DNA from: Pomphorhynchus laevis | Lineage: Eukaryota; Acanthocephala; Palaeacanthocephala; Echinorhynchida; Pomphorhynchidae | Assembly (NCBI GenBank): GCA_012934845.2 | Contig: WNNJ02003609.1 | Location: 1-64,000, forward strand | Direction: 5' to 3' | Length of the DNA: 64,000 nt | In this document: piece by piece, positions 24,001 to 34,849 of the stretch | How positions within the stretch are numbered: position 1 is the first letter of the stretch | Layout of the letters: every line of letters begins with the position of its first letter | The notes under the pieces: generated by a model | Seen by the model: the letters and a program-made list of their open reading frames with translations, nothing else | What the model was told of the DNA's origin: nothing | Databases searched by the model: none | Made by a program: the position numbers and the translations under genes

Positions 24001-25171
24001 TTCCACCAGTGTCCGTTAGTGGTCGCTTTTTGTATCTTATTTATTCTGTGCTTCAGCCTAATCGCCTTAAAGTATCTGATGGTATCAACACTACTGATTT
24101 ATTTTTTGCTAATCGCGGTGTTTTACAGGGAGATCCACTCAGCCCTATATTATTTTCCTTTTTTGTTATGGATTTGCCTATGCATCTTCGTCATGCATCG
24201 AATGAAGTCTCTTGTACCCTCTATGCCGACGATCTAGTAATATTAGCCAAAGATCTTTTATCCGCTCAAAGTGCGTTAGATGCTCTGTCATCCTATTGTT
24301 TATCAAATCAGTTGACGGTGAATGTAAATAAATCAAAAGCCCTTAAATTTCGGTTAGGTGGACCTTTGCGTCGATGTGACATGCTGAGAATAGGCAATGT
24401 AGATTTGGAATTCTGCAATAGTTACAATTATTTGGGAGTATTACTTTCGTCGAAATGGTCATTTACTGAACACCTACATCGTAAATCCTCGAAGTTAGTT
24501 GTAGCAACCTCTTATGCAAAAAACTTAGGTTCTTTATCTTTCTCAGGAGCCCTCCGGTATTTTCGAAGTATGTTGCTTCCCATAGTTTCATATGCTTTGC
24601 CAGTTATCTGGTCGGATTTAAGTCCCTTCAATTTTCAGCAGTTGGACAAGTGTCAATGGAGATTCGTGAAGCGAATTGTTGGAGTCTCACCAAAATGTTC
24701 TTCATCGGTTATAGCGATACTATCATCGTTAGAACCTTGCTCTAAATACATCTGCTCAACATTTAATCTTGAACACACTGCATCATTTACTACTAACCTG
24801 AACATGTTCTTTCGAAAGACGACTTCATTGGATTCTGAATTTTATCTTACTCCGGCATTCTTACAGACTAAATGGAGAGAACCCTGTGCAAGGAAAAGAC
24901 CGCTGATCTGGAGAGCATCTGTCCATGGATATCACGATAAATTCTGCGCTATTAGAATTCCAGTACATGCACGGTGCTCTTTGTGCATTTGTGTTCTTTG
25001 CAAAAATGAATGCGCATCTAACCTGCATATCTTCACTTGCCCAATTTTGAAAAATATGTCACTATCCGATATTGACAGTATGAGAAGATTTTGAAATACA
25101 ATTTATAAAATTGATAAACTTTTGGTGTATTTATTTTGTTTACCCAGTACCGAAAGGTAAAGAGGTATAAT
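21071..25171 (+). mobile_element. APE-type LINE (element C), nearly full length
   Basis: The ATG at 21245 opens a cysteine-rich domain (CCQCNGRNAVCKSCLCAKSG, then CVDCLPGSRCSN). After one in-frame TAA (21614) the same frame continues with a coiled-coil stretch and an RRM-like nucleic-acid-binding region (NFIIRNLPNTADDEASVRDI). The endonuclease follows (LLLFNVEGLASL, GGIILGLN, GDFNAR, CIDIIF), then RT (DHKAAGLDQL, AYRGIAILNHSYKLL, EQYGFRPKRSTSDAI, FVDFERAFDTVNR). A frame change near 24005 leads to GVLQGDPLSPILFSFFVMDL, LYADDLVILA and a C-terminal CCHC-like knuckle (CVLCKNECASNLHIFTC). Stop at about 25092. Only two breaks in about 3.8 kb make this a young or recently active copy. The clade is uncertain: a one-ORF design with an N-terminal Cys motif, which I associate with Tx1/I-like invertebrate LINEs. 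Confidence 0.88.
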
Positions 25172-25210
25172 AAATTCTCTCATTATTATAGAGCACTTAT
25201 TTCAATTTTT
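25172..25210. repeat. Right arm of the inverted repeat bracketing LINE C
   Basis: Reverse complement of 21029-21070 ('aattctctcattatta' to 'cttatttcaattttt'). Confidence 0.8.
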
Positions 25211-25391
25211 AAATAATCGCATTGGCGAAAATTCAAAAATAAGATTATTTTTTCTTATTTTTTATAGAAGAAAGAGCCAGTTACTGACTAATTTCATTAT
25301 TATTGAGCCCTAATTCCCTCATTTCATTATTGTCTTGTATGTGTATTTGATCACAACACTTATTTAGAGTATAATCACAAATATAAATGCT

Positions 25392-26095
25392 ATATGATGT
25401 GGCAGCCACGAAAGAATTGACAAAACGATACCAGGTACCGTTTCGTAATTATTTTGACTCATCAGTGCCATATACCTCCCACTACTGAAATTCCATTTCG
25501 TTGCTCATCAGAGAATGATATACCTCCCACTACTGGATGAAGAGGAGGACCGGCAGACGACACGAATATGTCAAAAGGTATTTAGAGCTAGAAAATTTCT
25601 AGCAAACTAAGTATATGCTTCACCAAAAGGATCATTAGATCAGAGCACTGGCTAATGCCAGCGCATTAGCTGGTATCAAAATAATGACGAAGATGTACCT
25701 GGTATTGTTTCGTCAATTCTTTCGTGGCTGCCACATCATACAAACAGAAAAAAATCCCCACGGAAATCTCTCATTTTCTTATAAAATACAAATAAGTTGG
25801 CAGATAGATAGAGAGAATGCGCTGGCATTAGCCAATTCTCTTAGCTAATGATCCTTTTGGTAAAGCATGTACCTAGTTTGTTAAAAATTTTCTAGTTCTA
25901 AGTACCTTTTGACATACTCGTGCGGTCTGCCGGTCCTCTTCTACATCCAGTAGTGGGAGGTATCTGGCACTGACGTGTCAAAATAAGGGCGAAACGGTAC
26001 CTGGTATCGTTTTGTCGATTCTTTCGTGGCTGCCACATCATACAAACAGAAAAATTGCCCACGGAAATCTCTCATTTTTTTGTAAAATACATTCT
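25392..26095. mobile_element. Nested palindromic (foldback) DNA elements
   Basis: The left end 'gatgtggcagccacgaaaga' (about 25397) occurs in reverse complement twice, at about 25712-25735 and 26014-26035. Each of these is followed by the same 60-base flank ('tacaaacagaaaaa..cccacggaaatctctcat'), a direct repeat. Inside, 'ctcccactactgga' and 'accaaaaggatcattag' with the word 'ctggctaatgccagcgca' also occur in both orientations. The structure reads as one foldback element inserted in, or duplicated with, a second copy. A fragment of the same family lies at 53560-53620. No coding capacity. Confidence 0.7.
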
Positions 26096-26344
26096 ATATT
26101 CTTCCCTTTATTTAGAAAAGGAAGACAAATCGTAATAAGGAATACTATTGAGTGATTTCTGAACCTAAAAAATAATGAGATGGTCTTAAAAATATAAGAC
26201 CTACTTTAAAAGTATCAAAGTGTGCAATAAAATACTTTATAGTTAATATTTTAATAGAGAGTTTTATGATTTATCTATATTTAGAAGTGCGGGAATTTAG
26301 AATTTATATCAATGTTCCAAATTCAAAATAAAAATATATGTACT

Positions 26345-26775
26345 TTGTTAAATTAATAATCTCGAAGCTTTCATTGAAGATCAAAGTCGGAGATTTTAAA
26401 GCTGAAGGAAGATATTCTTAATTTTATTAATGATAAATTGCCTATATTAGAAAATAATGCTCGCAAGTATATTATTATGGATATTGTATCAATCCACGAG
26501 ACTGCTATGTTGAAGAATGTATCATGTCAAAGAAATTTTATTTTAACATTTTTGTCAAAATATTCTTCTCAATTAAATCCCATTGAGGAATTTGTCATAC
26601 TTAAATCTCGTGTCAGCCAAATTGGAGGATTTTTAGACAGAAATACTGTCTTTTGAATTGCCACTGATGTCTTGGAAAATCAAGAATTCATCATGGATGA
26701 ATATTATAGCCATATGCGTACATGGCTGGAAAATCAATGGAGCTACAAGATTTTATATGATTAAATAATTATATT
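26345..26775 (+). mobile_element. DDE transposase remnant (Tc1/mariner/IS630-like)
   Basis: Open frames encode NARKYIIMDIVSIHETAM, then FLSKYSSQLNPIEEF.ILKSRV and a C-terminal piece (YYSHMRTWLENQW). The second catalytic Asp (MD.VSIH) and the 'YS.QLNPIE' block are the family hallmark. Only the last third of the transposase is left and it is broken by a stop near 26654. Terminal repeats were not identified. Confidence 0.65.
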
Positions 26776-26859
26776 CAAATTATTTTACGTTAATATTTAT
26801 TTTTTACATATATTTTTAAAATTGCAATTTGAATAAGGTAAACTAAATAATCAAATTTC

Positions 26860-27062
26860 ATCAGAGGAAATATGTCAATAGAATGTATTTGGCTTCGCTG
26901 CCATGTTGGGTCGAGGAATAGAGCTCGAAACCTGATAACATAGCAGTTCCTCCTTATGACCTCTAATCCTTATTTTTATAAAAATAAAACCAAGAAGAAA
27001 ATTGTAAAATATATAAATCAACAAATTTAAATTCAAAACAAATTTAAAATCATTAGCGGATA
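26860..27062 (+). mobile_element. Penelope-like element, rearranged 3' end
   Basis: Carries the GC-rich 3' block ('ttggcttcgctgccatgttg' to 'catagcagttcctcc') on the plus strand, followed immediately by an RT C-terminal stretch of another copy ('aaaatatataaatcaac' to 'aaatcattagcgga'). This tail-to-body order fits tandemly arranged Penelope-like copies. Confidence 0.6.
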
Positions 27063-27720
27063 ATTCATTAGCTCGATAATTCATATTACCATAGTTGCTC
27101 TTAATTGATTGTTCAGTATTCAGTAAAGGTATAAATATATGTTTCGATATATTGATGATATATGTGAATTTAACTCTAACAATTTTTATTCAAAAGAGAA
27201 TAATTTTATCCAGGTGGCTTCATTCTTAATAAAACCAATATAAATGATAAAGAAAGTATATATCTAGATATGAACATTAAATTAACATCAAATAAAACTA
27301 ATTTTAATTTATATCGTAAAGATGACATATTTAAATTACAATAAACATATTTTTGCATGAGCATTCATGCAACCATAAAATATAAAATATAATACATGAA
27401 ATTTTAAGAATTGCAACAATATGTAATGATATTGGTTTTGTTCAAAATCATTTCAATAATTTAATATAGGCATATTTTAAACTAGGTTACTATAAAAATA
27501 ACATCAAGCAGAAAATAATAAAATATATAAATCAATACAATATATTAAAAATGAATTTAAAATCATTAGCGAAAATTTTTTATGGATAAATAATAAATAA
27601 TATACTTTGTATTTGAATAAGATTCTATATAATCAAATTTAATCAGAGGAAATACGTCCTTAACACGTAGTTGGCCCCGCTCTATGTTGGGTCGAGGAAT
27701 TGTTTGATTTTCATAAAAGA
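27063..27720 (+). mobile_element. Penelope-like element, 5'-truncated copy
   Basis: From about 27130 it encodes the RT from [11 protein letters not shown] onwards, broken by several frame changes, then the start of the GC-rich tail, which is cut at 'gttgggtcgaggaattg'. It matches 8800-9430 in inverted orientation, including the junction sequence at 27063-27128. Confidence 0.75.
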
Positions 27721-27754
27721 TAAAATGCATAATATTGTCTCACAAATCAGATCA

Positions 27755-27960
27755 GCTAACTGAGTCTATATATTTTATACGATATGTAAATAAAAATAAA
27801 TACACATAATAAATAATTATATAAGATTTAATATAATTTTCAATTATATCAAGTTTAAATTTCAAATTTAAAATAAAAAATCAACTTTCATGAATTGACT
27901 AATAAATAACAGACGATAGATAAGAATAAGGATAGAGGTCATAAAATCAGTGAAAATTTT
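27755..27960 (-). mobile_element. Penelope-like 3' tail fragment
   Basis: Terminal block 'cagctaactgagtctatata' followed by the AT-rich tail up to 'aggatagaggtcat', as at 8540-8760 and 43085-43480. No RT is attached. Confidence 0.65.
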
Positions 27961-28077
27961 AATTTTTCGAAAAACATAATAAATAATATTAAGATACATC
28001 TTGATTTTGAAGATTTAATCTGGAGTGAAAATTTAAATAGTTCTAAAATGAGATTTTTAATTAGAGAATTACATTTT

Positions 28078-29100
28078 TCATTTTGAAAATATTATTGCCT
28101 TTCTCGAGTATAAAGAAATACCATTCTCATCAGTGCTTCCGTGGTTATTATGGCGTGCAGGCTTTAAACTTGTAGGCAAAATGTCGCTTTCATTGTCACG
28201 TTTGAAAGTAACAGTCTTCTTTGAATTCTTATCTAACAAACTGTCCACGTTTCTGTCGGTCTTTAATAATGAAAGTGGTTGCATTTTTATCAGCATTGAA
28301 TCTCTGTGTTGTACAAAATTAACATTTCCCAGTTTGTCCACAGCGGATCCGTTCACCATATCTTTCATTGGAACTTGTACATCTCTTTGATCCCGGATGC
28401 TTCCGGAGTATAAATCCACTGAATGATTGGCATTGTGGGAAGGTCGTTGACCACCTATGCGATGTGCAAAGAAACTTTTCCTCATAGTTTCGTTTGGTCC
28501 TTCTCTGTTAGTTGCACTGGTATATTTCGCCATATCGTGTTTAGATAAATCGCTATTCCTTGAAATACCCATTAGGGTGCATGTTGTCTCTTTGAAAATT
28601 GGAGTAATGGGTAAATGGTTTAGCATTTCTTTAACATTTCTGTAGGATATAGAATTGATATTGCTTGACGGCTGCTCGCTAGACATCCTAAAATTCCGTT
28701 CATGACTTTTGCTCTCCTTTAATCTTTCATATCGTTGATCCATCATTCGTGTAAATTGACGTAAATCATCGATTGGACAAATATCACTGGCGCGTACTTT
28801 GTTTATTCTATGAGTCCCGTTTCTTACGGTATCTAAAGTTGACGAAAATCTTTTGTTCTGAAGATCTTTTAAATCTCTTGTCTGATTTTGATGTCTTTGT
28901 CTCATTAACTCGATAGCAGCATCTTGTGACTGTAATCGATCATTAAGGTTTTTAATTTTCTGCTCTCTCGTCATCTGAGCTGCTTTCAGTCGCAACTCGC
29001 TCTGATGCTCTTGTAGATTGAGTGATTCCATTTTATTCTGGAATCTGCGTGTATTGTACTCTCGCCAAGCCGGTCGATTTTTATGAGCACTGAAGTTCAT
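28078..29100 (-). CDS. Coiled-coil protein, function unknown
   Basis: A 340-residue single-exon gene from ATG to TGA. I do not recognise a family. Residues about 10-90 are rich in Gln, Glu, Arg and Leu with heptad-like spacing (MESLNLQEHQSELRLKAAQM..., IKNLNDRLQSQDAAIELM), so a coiled coil is likely. The remainder is basic, Ser/Asn-rich and probably disordered; there is no signal peptide or membrane segment. Such a layout is common in centrosomal or ciliary proteins, but that is only an analogy. The codon usage and lack of stops in an AT-rich region argue for real selection. It is flanked by Penelope-like debris downstream and 850 bases of empty sequence upstream. It could also be an intact retrocopy. 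Confidence 0.7.
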   Translation of the reverse strand: MNFSAHKNRPAWREYNTRRFQNKMESLNLQEHQSELRLKAAQMTREQKIKNLNDRLQSQDAAIELMRQRHQNQTRDLKDLQNKRFSSTLDTVRNGTHRINKVRASDICPIDDLRQFTRMMDQRYERLKESKSHERNFRMSSEQPSSNINSISYRNVKEMLNHLPITPIFKETTCTLMGISRNSDLSKHDMAKYTSATNREGPNETMRKSFFAHRIGGQRPSHNANHSVDLYSGSIRDQRDVQVPMKDMVNGSAVDKLGNVNFVQHRDSMLIKMQPLSLLKTDRNVDSLLDKNSKKTVTFKRDNESDILPTSLKPARHNNHGSTDENGISLYSRKAIIFSK

Positions 29101-29950
29101 TGATCGTTTTATTTACATACAGAGTGTAAAAAATATCCACTATATTGGAGTATATCCGATCGTTTTAAAGTTGATGTTCTTCTAGCAAAACACTTAGAGT
29201 TTCTCTTCAATCCAGTTTCTTTAAAGATCGATTAGAAATACAAATATACGTGTCGGTCGTGGTCACAAGAGATATCAATGCATTAAAATTACATCTAGAA
29301 AGAAAAATATTTATTATCAAAGGTATTCTCTAATAAGAAGACAAAAACGATCGAATTCGCGTATGTTGCACCAAAAGATGAAGAAACAAACAACTGATTT
29401 TGCTATTGATTATGGAAACAAAGGAATGCGCATTAGTCGTATACACTATATATCATATTCACCTCTTTTCCCATGTATCAAAACACTTACATCTTATATT
29501 TTCACATTAAAAAATGAAAGAAGATATATTGTACAAATATCGGCAATGATGATGCATTCTTACTTTTTCTGCACGTAAATCCTTCATTAGGGGGATTTTT
29601 ACACTCGAGTGATATGTAGCTTTTCTATTTTTGTTACTATCATTACATGCTACAATAGCAGAAAAAACATTAATGCGATTCTACCCGACAGCACAGCGAT
29701 GTACATCAAACATGTATGTTGCCATTTCCATTCTAAAGATATAAGAATGCAAACATCTACACCCAATCTTTTCGATATTCTTAATCTATCATTTTTATAT
29801 TATTTAATTACCGTAGTAATTAATATTCAATAAATTGAAAATGAAAGTAAAATATTAGTAAAATTATAGAATATTTGAGCTGAATTAAAAATATTATAAA
29901 ATTTTAGTACACTAAAATGAAAGTATATAAAACTAGTGATAAAATTTTAA
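29101..29950. other. Intergenic stretch upstream of the coiled-coil gene
   Basis: Would contain the promoter of the minus-strand gene at 28078-29100. Short open frames at 29363-29578 and 29609-29833 have no recognisable content. Confidence 0.4.
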
Positions 29951-29954
29951 TTAG

Positions 29955-30060
29955 TTGATAATGATATATCATTGGTAAAGAAATATTGGAGCTGAATCAA
30001 AGAAAAGAGGAAATTATTTTATTAATATTTCGCTAACTTTTGTTAGCATTTTCAGAATAT
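29955..30060. mobile_element. MITE fragment ('GGAGCTGG' family, left half)
   Basis: 'gttgataatgatatatcat...aaatattggagctgaatc' continues to 'cgctaacttttgttagcat' and then stops; the second arm is missing. Confidence 0.65.
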
Positions 30061-30467
30061 TACCTAATTAACAATTTTTCACACAAAAATTATAGTTTGC
30101 ATGTCATAAAATATATTTTAAGATCTACAAAATCTTTATGTAATTTTACGCTTTATTATCATTTAAAAATGATAAACTCGTATACCTTATTTAAAATTAA
30201 ATTGTTTTTAATAAATTTATCTTATATAAATTAAATAAATTTATAAAATTTAATTATTATTTAATTAATTTGAATTTATATAAACAAATTTAATTTAGGA
30301 AATAATCATGTTAAATATCAATGACAGTCTGAATCGTTCAGAAATCTTTTTAGATTAATTAAGTTGATTTACATAGATTTTAAAATTATTTAAATAAAAT
30401 ATAATTAGATTACGATTTGCTTTTAACAGATAGTTTATAAATAGTTGATAATAATCCATTATCGATA

Positions 30468-30652
30468 AATAATTATTGAAGGGGGTATCAAAAAAGGAGG
30501 AAAATTTTATTTGATATTTCTCTAACCTATGCTATCATCTTCAGAAAATTACCTAATTTGAAATTACTTAAATTGTAATTTTCTGAAGATGCTAACAGAG
30601 GTTAGCGAAATATCAAATAAAATTTTCCTTCTTTGATCCAGCTCCAATAATT
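30468..30652. mobile_element. MITE ('GGAGCTGG' family) in duplication unit 1
   Basis: Arms 'aataattattgaagggggta'/'ccagctccaataatt' and 'gctatcatcttcagaaaatta'-type inner arms. The outer left arm carries the variant 'gaagggggta' shared only with the copy in unit 2. Confidence 0.75.
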
Positions 30653-31125
30653 CTTTAAAAAAGTTAGCATCCAGTTAGCATATATTACAATTTTAAAATT
30701 TCAAATTTAATAAATTTTATTATTTAAAATTATTATGAAATAATAATTATTATTTAATTAAATAATAATTTCTAATAATAAGATCTACAAAATCTTTATA
30801 ATTTAAAAATGATAAACTCGTATTCCTTATTTACAATTAAATTAAATTGTTTCGAATAAATTTATATTTTATATATTTAATAAATTTATAAGATATTATT
30901 ATTTAATTAATTTGAATTTATATAAACAAATTTAATTTAGGAAATAATCAATGACAGTCAATTAATAGTCAATGACAGTCTGAATTGTTCAGAAATCTTT
31001 TTAGTATAATTAAGTTGATTTACATAGATTTTAAAATTATTTAAATAAAATATAATTAGATTACGATTTGCTTTTAACAAATAGTTTTTAAATAGTTGAT
31101 AATAATCCATTATTGATAAATAATT

Positions 31126-31312
31126 ATTGAAGGGGGTATCAAAAAGGGAGGAAAATTTTATTTGATATTTCTCTAACCTATGCTATCATCTTCAGAAAAT
31201 TACCTAATTTGAAATTACTTAAATTGTAATTTTCTGAAGATGCTAACAGAGGTTAGCGAAATATCAAATAAAATTTTCCTTCTTTGATCCAGCTCCAATA
31301 ATTCTTTAAAAA
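31126..31312. mobile_element. MITE ('GGAGCTGG' family) in duplication unit 2
   Basis: Almost identical to 30468-30652, including its private left-arm variant, as expected if it was copied by the tandem duplication and did not transpose. Confidence 0.75.
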
Positions 31313-31689
31313 AGTTAGCATCCAGTTAGCATATATTGCAATTTTAAAATTTTAAATTTAATAAATTGTATTGTTTAAAATTAATAAAAGCTTAACAGTT
31401 AAATTAATACTTCAGCTGATCGACAAATGCTTCGTTTGTCAAAGTATTGTAAAATGTTCGCCTATTTCTGTATTATTAATTATAAGAATACAAATGTTGT
31501 ATGATGTTGATACATCATACAAATGTTGATTGCTAAATCAACAACATTTGTTGATTTAGCAAATGTTGATAATGCAAAGATGCATTATCGTTTTTATATC
31601 TAATTAATTATAACATTTGACGAAGCATTACCTCCAGCAACTGACCAGTTTTCAATAACCAGATATAAATGTTCTAGACCAAGATGTAA

Positions 31690-31825
31690 TATTCAGAAGA
31701 TGTAATATTCAGAAGATGTAACTTTTTGAAAATGTAATATTCTGAAGATGATAACAGAGGTTATCGAAATATCAAATAAAATTTTCATCCTTTCTTTGAT
31801 CAAGCTCCAATAATTCTTTAGTGAT
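31690..31825. mobile_element. MITE fragment ('GGAGCTGG' family, right half)
   Basis: Three short 'agatgtaa' repeats, then 'tgaagatgataacagaggtt' to 'caagctccaataattc'. Upstream, 31500-31570 has several copies of 'acatttgttgat' in both orientations. Confidence 0.6.
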
Positions 31826-31829
31826 AAAT

Positions 31830-32510
31830 TATCCATTTATAGCAGATTTCTAAAATAATTTTTAGTTTACATTAATAAATTATAATTTAATTATATTTAA
31901 TTAATTATAATTTAATTTTATAATATAATTAGTCTATATAATAATCAATGTTTACGTCAATAATTATAATCATTTTATTGACAACCTTGGATGCTGCATC
32001 TTCAAACGTAAGATACTATTTTTAAATTAATTATAATATATTAGATATAATATATTATAATATAATATTATAATATTAGATCTAATATATTATCTAATCT
32101 ATTATATTATTAAATAATATATAATATGAGATATACTATTATATATAATACTTAATATCTAATATGTTCATACATGTTCATTTGCATTCTTAATAAAACA
32201 AGTGTTTTAACTTTGAGATAATAATTTGAATTTAAATATATTCTGTCAGCTTAAAATATATTATTTCAAAAATCCAATATAATGCGCTTAAGAAGTAGCT
32301 TTTGTTTTATTTAAGATCCCCAGACATTGGGTATATTATATTGTAATGTAAAATATTATGTTATTATATGTTGATATACCATTATATTATATTAATACAT
32401 ATAAATTTAATATTGATATACGAACAGAAAAATCTCTAAAATATATATTAAAAAATATAAAAAATAAATATTATTCCATGGTTATTTATTTAAGTATTTA
32501 TACGTAAAAT
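31830..32510. other. Very AT-rich stretch
   Basis: Nearly pure A/T with 'atta/taat' runs; no gene or ordered repeat is supported. Confidence 0.5.
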
Positions 32511-33370
32511 ATATATATTATTCCTTGGTTATTTATTTAAGTATTTATAAAAAAATCTTTATTTGTTAGATTATCCTATAAAATTGATAATATAAAAATT
32601 AATAAAACACATTCTAAAGATGGTGTTATTATATAAATGATATTAATATATAATAAAGATGGTATATATTGTTTGTAATTAATAATGCAACATTATGTGA
32701 GTGCTGCCGTCAGGTTGGCCGAGTGGTCTAAGGCGTTAGACTTAAGATCTAATTCACGAATGTGAGCGTGGGTTCGAACCCCACACCTGACAATCCGTTT
32801 TAACATTATTTCGAATGTATTCTACTAATTTTAGAATCAGGTCGTATAACTGAGTCTACGTATATTAAATTATTTATAAATTAAGCATAATGATAACTTC
32901 ACTTTCGCCGTTTCTTGAAATAAACTCTATTCGAGCATTGGTCGACAATATAACACGACGGTTGAGACTTTCAGAGCGATTATCAGCGTTTTCATCAGCT
33001 ATTAGCAATCGAAAGGATACCATTAAAAATTCTAAAAATCTATTAATTAAAACTTTGAAGAAATAGTGATAAATTACTCTTGATAGAAAAATCATATAGA
33101 GAAGTGAATAATTTTCTAATAATCATTTTTATATATCAATTTGCAGCAAATAGATATCACTAAAAATTGTTTGGGATGGATCAACTATATACATCTGCTT
33201 TTACATGATATAATGAAATATTAATATATAAAAATGCAAAATGTATATCTGGATATCTTCCAAAAATCATTTTTGTTACAAGACAGCATTTCTGATGTTT
33301 TGTTCCATCAACAATACAAAAATAGTAGCCATAGTTGAGACGAATTCAAACGAAGATTGTAATTGTGGAT
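32511..33370. repeat. Left arm of large imperfect palindrome
   Basis: Reverse complement of 33597-34073 (inner block) plus 34455-34843 (outer block). The two blocks are contiguous here near 32893 but separated by 380 bases in the right arm. Contains one tRNA-Leu gene. The point just before the break, 'actgagtctacgtatattaa', resembles the terminal block of the Penelope-like family. Confidence 0.85.
32709..32792 (+). tRNA. tRNA-Leu(UAA), left palindrome copy
   Basis: 84 bases with acceptor stem GTCAGGT/ACCTGAC plus discriminator A, box A-like 'tggccgagtggtc', anticodon stem ttaga/tctaa with loop CTTAAGA (anticodon TAA), a long variable arm typical of Leu, and box B 'ggttcgaacc'. No intron. The cloverleaf looks sound. 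Confidence 0.92.
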
Positions 33371-33596
33371 CGATAAAAGCGGTTCGCATTTCAAAACTGC
33401 ATGGGAACATGTTTATGCGGCTCGGTTATATTTTCTACGCACACTCGCGATTATTAATATGAAAATTGCGTGATTTTTTATTTTAAAGATATTAAAGTCA
33501 TCCATTTCCTTGAATTTTGTAAATGTTAATTTATTAATCATTGTATATATTTATTACAGGAACAAAGGAAAATTAAAGACCAAAGGACCGCTCTAT

Positions 33597-34843
33597 AGTA
33601 TCCACAATTACAATCTTCGTTTGAATTCGTCTCAACTATGGCTACTATTTTTGTATTGTTGATGGAACAAAACATCAGAAATGCTGTCTTGTAACAAAAA
33701 TGATTTTTGGAAGATATCCAGATATACATTTTGCATTTTAATATATTAAAATTTCATTATATCATGTAAAAGCAGATGTATATAATTGATCCATCTCAAA
33801 CAATATTTAGTGATATCTATTTGTTGCAAATTGATATATAAAAATGATTATTAGAAAATTATTAACTTCTCTATATGATTTTTCTATCAAGAGTAATTTA
33901 TCACTATTTCTTCAAAGTTTTAATTAATAGATTTTTAGAATTTTTAATGGTATCTTTCGATTGCTAATAGCTGATGAAAACGCTGATAATCGCTCTGAAA
34001 GTCTCAACCGTCGTGTTATATTGTCGACCAATGCTCGAATAGAGTTTATTTCAAGAAACGGCGAAAGTGCAGTCGTGGAAAATCGAATCGCAAGTCTTAG
34101 CGAATATTCAATAGCAGAGTTTTTAAAATATTTTGAGGTTATTGAAGGCATAGCACAGATTAGCATTGTTTATGTTTAGGAAAAGTTGCTTTTCATAATG
34201 AAAGTTGCAATTGAAATGTTGAATTATCATTTGGTCTTTGATTTTCCTTTGTGCCTATAAATTAACATTTACTAAATTCAAGGAAATGGATGACTTTAAT
34301 ATCTTCAATTAATCTCAACTATAAATTTGTTTTATCACTTAAATAACTTTGTTGTTGAAAATACAATTTTGACCCAAAATTCTATTTAATTACCAACTAC
34401 GATTCGATCTAATTGCCAAGTTATTATTATTTTTAATTTATAAATACTTGCAATGTTATCATTATGCTTAATTTATAAATAATTTAATATACGTAGACTC
34501 AGTTATACGACCTGATTCTAAAATTAGTAGAATACATTCGAAATAATGTTAAAACGGATTGTCAGGTGTGGGGTTCGAACCCACGCTCACATTCGTGAAT
34601 TAGATCTTAAGTCTAACGCCTTAGACCACTCGGCCAACCTGACGGCAGCACTCACATAATGTTGCATTATTAATTACAAACAATATATACCATCTTTATT
34701 ATATATTAATATCATTTATATAATAACACCATCTTTAGAATGTGTTTTATTAATTTTTATATTATCAATTTTATAGGATAATCTAACAAATAAAGATTTT
34801 TTTATAAATACTTAAATAAATAACCAAGGAATAATATATTTTT
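33597..34843. repeat. Right arm of large imperfect palindrome
   Basis: Mirrors 32511-33370 with an extra 380 bases at 34074-34454. Part of that extra piece (about 34228-34306) is itself the reverse complement of part of the palindrome centre (about 33483-33581). The arms differ by scattered substitutions and small indels. Confidence 0.85.
34560..34643 (-). tRNA. tRNA-Leu(UAA), right palindrome copy
   Basis: Appears identical to the copy at 32709-32792 in reverse orientation, with intact stems, anticodon TAA and box B. No substitution was seen in the tRNA itself, although the surrounding arms have diverged. Confidence 0.92.
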
Positions 34844-34849
34844 GAGGTT

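Larger units (their letters stand above)
30121..31380. repeat. Tandem duplication, two units of about 600-660 bp
   Basis: Unit 1 (about 30121-30720) and unit 2 (about 30781-31380) align throughout, both starting 'agatctacaaaatctttat' and both containing a complete MITE. Differences are small indels and point changes, so the duplication is recent and happened after the MITE inserted. Confidence 0.8.

Noticed and set aside
33241-33729. Gene suggested by two open frames starting with the same peptide
   Set aside because: The frames are the two arms of the palindrome read from opposite strands, so they are copies of one stretch; no domain or splice-site support.
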